NCBI GenBank assembly: GCA_002297045.1
Contig: DBJE01000005.1
Location: 1-64,000, forward strand
Source: Caryophanales bacterium UBA784
GTDB taxonomy: Bacteria > Bacillota_I > Bacilli_A > RFN20 > CAG-288
Direction of reading: 5' to 3'
Length of the DNA: 64,000 nucleotides
Shown here: positions 61,384 through 64,000 of the stretch, in pieces
Numbering within the stretch: the stretch's first letter is position 1
Layout of the letters: the number at the start of each line of letters is the position of its first letter
The notes under the pieces: generated by a model
Database searches by the model: none
What the model was told of the DNA's origin: nothing
Seen by the model: the letters and a program-made list of their open reading frames with translations, nothing else
Program-made: the position numbers and the translations under genes

Positions 61384-62256
61384 ATGAGTTCTAAGGATAA
61401 GAAAAAAGGCGCCGGCAGAGCTCATGCCGTTGCTGCCTGGGAATGGTTCAAGGAAGCTGCTTGGCTCCAGGTTTTGCTTATTGTCGGAATCGTTGTCGGT
61501 GTCGTTGTTGCCATTCCTTATGCCGTCAAGGGAATCTCCAGTATGGTCAACAGCAGCAAATCAACCTTCTTTTCTTCCCATGCCATCACCTATGAACAGC
61601 TGAACAAGAAGCTTGATGGGACTGAAAAAGCCGGCAAGACTGTCGGAGAAGATAAGACTTCTTTCTCTGTCAGTGATAAGAAGGACGGATTCGTCGTTCT
61701 CTTTTATAAGGATAACTGCGAAGCGTGTGACTCCAGGCAGTCTCATGTAGAAACCTGGTATAACAACTTCAACAAGAAATATGAGGGAATCGATTTCTTT
61801 GCCGTCAATGTTGCCTGGACTCCTGGCGACAGCGATGAATCCAATCAGAATCAGGGACAGGCTGCCCTTTATGAAAACAAGAACATCACTCTGGAAGAAC
61901 AGAGGGACGTCCAGAACACGATCCGTCCTGTCTATCTGAATGAAGACGATACCCATAAGAATTCCGAAGTCACGGAAGAAAAACTGAAAGCCGATCTGAC
62001 TGCCGAGAAAGACGGTGGAACACTCCCTACTCCTTTCTTCGTCACTTTCAGGAAGGATAAGACTGCTACAAACTACATTACTGACACCGAAGGATATGAG
62101 GCGGATAAGGCTGCCGGAAAGAAGAATACTGCCTTCACCCGTTCTACTCCTAGCCGTGCCTTAGCTGCTCCCTTCGCTTCTCTCTCCGTCACTTCGTCCA
62201 CTGATGTCGCCTCCATGAGGCTTGACATCTACGGATTCCAGCGTTACGTCAAGTAA
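61384..62256 (+). CDS. Membrane-anchored thioredoxin-fold protein
   Basis: A 290-residue protein. After a short cytosolic lead, one helix (LQVLLIVGIVVGVVVAIPYAV, about residues 25-46) anchors it outside the cell. The outer domain has GFVVLFYKDNCEACDSR (about residues 102-118) with the CEAC redox pair. The cis-Pro of thioredoxins may be TLPTPFF near residue 219. It probably acts in disulfide formation or reduction at the surface. I use MSSKDKKK (61384) behind GGGAGG rather than the upstream frame opening, which overlaps the tRNA's 3' region. Confidence 0.75.
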   Translation: MSSKDKKKGAGRAHAVAAWEWFKEAAWLQVLLIVGIVVGVVVAIPYAVKGISSMVNSSKSTFFSSHAITYEQLNKKLDGTEKAGKTVGEDKTSFSVSDKKDGFVVLFYKDNCEACDSRQSHVETWYNNFNKKYEGIDFFAVNVAWTPGDSDESNQNQGQAALYENKNITLEEQRDVQNTIRPVYLNEDDTHKNSEVTEEKLKADLTAEKDGGTLPTPFFVTFRKDKTATNYITDTEGYEADKAAGKKNTAFTRSTPSRALAAPFASLSVTSSTDVASMRLDIYGFQRYVK

Positions 62257-62261
62257 GAACA

Positions 62262-62290
62262 GGCTGCCGTAAGGCAGCCATTTTCTTTTC
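62262..62290 (+). terminator. Terminator of the thioredoxin-fold gene
   Basis: A seven-base-pair GGCTGCC / GGCAGCC stem with a GTAA loop, followed by ATTTTCTTTTC. Confidence 0.8.
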
Positions 62291-62291
62291 C

Positions 62292-62320
62292 AAAAAACCA
62301 TCCGCTTGTTTAGCGGATGG
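62292..62320 (-). terminator. Terminator of hypB
   Basis: A nine-base-pair stem CCATCCGCT / AGCGGATGG with a five-base loop and a T run on the minus strand. The hypB stop codon lies at the loop edge. Confidence 0.85.
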
Positions 62321-62987
62321 TCTTTTCAATATTTTTATAGAGATATTCGGCTAGTTCGGTAACACCCTTGTCCTGCTTGGCCGAGAGAGCAAAGAGGATG
62401 GCATCTTTATTCCGTTTACGGACATTCAGGTTGAACCTGTCAAAGGAGAAATCGAAGGCAGGGAGTGTATCCCTTTTACTGACAACGACCAGCGGTGCGA
62501 CTTTGAACCTAAGCGGATACTTCAGAGGCTTATCAACGCCTTCGGGAACGGAGAGAAGAACCCTATTCTGGTTGGCACCTGTGTCAAATTCGGCAGGGCA
62601 GACGAGATTTCCGATGTTTTCGAGAAATACCACATCCAGGCCCTTAAGTCCGAGGGCTTCTAGGGCCTCCTTTGTCCTTTGGGCGGTCCTGTGGCAGGCT
62701 CCACAGGTGTGGACCTGGAGGACTTTTGCCTTGGTTTCCTTTTTGATGGTTTCCCTGTCTTCCTTTCCGTCGATATCCGCTTCTAAAACACCGATTCTCA
62801 GTCCCTTCTTTTCCAATAACGGAATAAGCTTTGTCAAAAGAGTTGTCTTTCCGGATCCCGGAGAAGACCTGACGTTAATGAAATAGACATTGTTTTTCTT
62901 TATTTCCTGTCTGACTTTCTCTGCCTCTTCTTCATTCTTGGCTAATACATTTTCCTTGACGGAAATGATTTTTTCTTCTTCGCTCAT
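62310..62987 (-). CDS. hypB: HypB-type nickel-insertion GTPase
   Basis: A 225-residue SIMIBI GTPase that loads nickel into hydrogenase or a related nickel enzyme. VMSSPGSGKTT near residue 40 is the P-loop (the Met is AGG 62868-62870; usual sequence is NLMSSPG). HTCGACHMTAQM, ENIGNLVCPAEFD and SKMDTLPAF follow. The Cys pair of the CGAC segment and the Cys in NLVCP are metal ligands in HypB. No other hyp or hydrogenase gene lies nearby, so the target enzyme is elsewhere. It overlaps coaD in an ATGA. Confidence 0.9.
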   Translation of the reverse strand: MSEEEKIISVKENVLAKNEEEAEKVRQEIKKNNVYFINVRSSPGSGKTTLLTKLIPLLEKKGLRIGVLEADIDGKEDRETIKKETKAKVLQVHTCGACHRTAQRTKEALEALGLKGLDVVFLENIGNLVCPAEFDTGANQNRVLLSVPEGVDKPLKYPLRFKVAPLVVVSKRDTLPAFDFSFDRFNLNVRKRNKDAILFALSAKQDKGVTELAEYLYKNIEKTIR

Positions 62988-63475
62988 TTTCTGCTTCCTT
63001 TCTTTTTCTCCCTTGCCTGTAGAACCGGTTTAGGAACAAGCCGGGAGATGTCCTCTCCATGGAAGAAGATTTCCTTGATGTTGCTCGAGGAGACAAAGGC
63101 CTGATCCTTGTGTGCCATGAGATATACCCTATCAATCTCCGGCTCGATGAATTCGTTTACCTCGTGCATCTGGTATTCTGCCTCATAGTCGGTCACGGCT
63201 CTTAGTCCTCGGATCAAGGCCTGTGCCTTGAGCTTCTTGGCTTCCTTGACGACAAGGCCTGTGCAGCAGACGACGGAGATGTCTGGATAGTCCTGGAAGA
63301 CTTCTTTGGCTAGCTCCACTCTCTCGTCTGCGTTGAAAAGGTAGTGTCCTTCCTTTTCCGGGTTATCGGCCACCCTGATGATGATTTTATCGAAAATCTT
63401 TGCTGCCCGGAGGGCGACATCGACATGGCCGTTGGTTAAAGGATCAAAGGATCCAGGATAGACTGCGATTTTCAT
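62984..63475 (-). CDS. coaD: Phosphopantetheine adenylyltransferase
   Basis: Catalyses the fourth step of coenzyme A synthesis, joining AMP to 4'-phosphopantetheine. The 163-residue protein has YPGSFDPLTNGH at the start, ALIRGLRAVTDYEAE near residue 87 (Arg = CGA and AGA), and FVSSSNIKE near 130. It overlaps rsmD before it and hypB after it by four bases each (ATGA), the common rsmD-coaD order of Firmicutes. Confidence 0.95.
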   Translation of the reverse strand: MKIAVYPGSFDPLTNGHVDVALRAAKIFDKIIIRVADNPEKEGHYLFNADERVELAKEVFQDYPDISVVCCTGLVVKEAKKLKAQALIRGLRAVTDYEAEYQMHEVNEFIEPEIDRVYLMAHKDQAFVSSSNIKEIFFHGEDISRLVPKPVLQAREKKKGSRK

Positions 63476-64000
63476 TTCTTTTCCTCCCTACGATAGATTC
63501 CGACGCTTTTCTGTCCGTAATGGTATTCTTTAAGGGTGAAGCCTTCGATTTCTTCGTTCTTTGTTTCCTGCTCCGAAACGACAATGGCGCCATCTTTCAG
63601 CCTGTTTCTCTTCTTCCTTTCCTGGATGACGGAAGCGTTGATAATCCTTTTATAAGGAGGATCAAGGAAGACGAGATCAAACTGAACATTCTGATTCTTT
63701 TTGAGGAAAAGACGATAGTCACTTAGGGAAAGGAATACACTGTCCTTTTCCGGGCTAAGAGAGAAGATGTTTTCCTTTAGGATTTTGAATGTCTGAAAAT
63801 TCTTGTCATTGAAATAGACAATCTTTGCTCCCCGGGAGAGGGCTTCAAGACCCCTTGCTCCGCTTCCGGCAAAAAGGTCAAGACAGGTAGAAGAAAGCAC
63901 TTTGTCATAAACGGCATTGAAGATGGCCTGTCTGACCTTGTCCCTTGTCGGTCGGGTCACTTTACTATCCGGAATCTTCAAAAAACGTCCTTTATAGATT
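63472..64000 (-). CDS. rsmD: 16S rRNA m2G966 methyltransferase RsmD, 5' end outside window
   Basis: Methylates G966 of 16S rRNA. The frame reaches the window edge (YKGRFLKIPD is the first part seen), so the start lies beyond 64000 and the apparent TTG at 63981 is not the start. TRPTMDKV (Met from AGG), LDLFAGSGAMGLEALSRGA (Met from AGG, Arg = CGG) and the catalytic FLDPPY are present. The stop overlaps coaD. Confidence 0.93.
   Translation of the reverse strand, partial: IYKGRFLKIPDSKVTRPTRDKVRQAIFNAVYDKVLSSTCLDLFAGSGARGLEALSRGAKIVYFNDKNFQTFKILKENIFSLSPEKDSVFLSLSDYRLFLKKNQNVQFDLVFLDPPYKRIINASVIQERKKRNRLKDGAIVVSEQETKNEEIEGFTLKEYHYGQKSVGIYRREEKK

Noticed and set aside
1..64000. CRISPR array, prophage or insertion sequence
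   Set aside because: No regularly spaced repeats, phage genes or transposases were found on either strand.
1..64000. AGG at Met positions as sequencing error
   Set aside because: The pattern is shared by dozens of sites in more than fifteen unrelated genes, always the same codon, with intact frames; random errors would not be codon-specific.

Overview
The window reads as a chromosomal segment of an uncultivated, host-associated member of the Bacilli (Firmicutes). Supporting signs are strong AGGAGG ribosome sites, TTGACA/TATAAT-type promoters, many compact intrinsic terminators, a Firmicutes-type GalT, a CsoR/CopA pair, glutamine synthetase III and an RqcH. No phage, IS element or CRISPR array was seen.

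The main discovery is the genetic code. Throughout the window the codon AGG sits where conserved families carry methionine, while conserved arginines are written CGT, CGC, CGG, CGA or AGA. Examples are GalK GIMDQF, GalE NNLMPYI, RhaD VVMHCHP and PWM, UvrB AMYHGD, the response-regulator DIRMP and the GMMCxxC copper motifs of CopA. This fits the AGG-to-Met reassignment reported for a clade of uncultivated Bacilli in the 2021 Codetta survey (Shulgina and Eddy). A standard table-11 translation therefore puts Arg where the cell inserts Met. Motifs quoted below use AGG = Met where stated.

Layout. 1-3.3 kb: the end of a WYL-type regulator, then a secreted toxin-like protein with a possible immunity partner. 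3.1-5.7 kb: feoA-feoB plus a tiny coupled membrane protein (iron uptake). 5.8-10.9 kb: a GT-C membrane enzyme and an SbcC/D-like (YhaN/YhaO) pair. 11-13.2 kb: a lipoprotein and a decayed DUF234 ATPase. 13.3-18.5 kb: S41 protease-uvrB, then enolase. 18.6-24.7 kb: an O-antigen-ligase-like protein, a CsoR-regulated copper ATPase with csoR, and a DUF697-like membrane protein. 24.7-28.1 kb: a sugar nucleotidyltransferase, galE and an aldose epimerase.

29-41 kb is a complete rhamnoside-use locus: AraC regulator, GH3 glucosidase, GPH symporter, GH78 rhamnosidase, RhaB, RhaA, RhaD. None of the enzymes has a signal peptide, so intact rhamnoglucosides are probably imported and cut inside the cell. 41-53 kb is a galactose locus: galT-galK divergent from a response regulator, histidine kinase and sugar-binding lipoprotein, then an Mgl-type ABC transporter. 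The binding protein of that transporter appears to be circularly permuted, and its permease carries a ~230-residue charged N-terminal extension. With galE, the epimerase and the nucleotidyltransferase this gives a Leloir pathway.

53-64 kb holds mixed housekeeping genes: a PlsX-like protein, a lipoprotein, a phosphoesterase, glutamine synthetase III, rqcH, a tRNA-Thr, an anchored thioredoxin-fold protein, and the overlapping rsmD-coaD-hypB string, with rsmD cut by the window edge.
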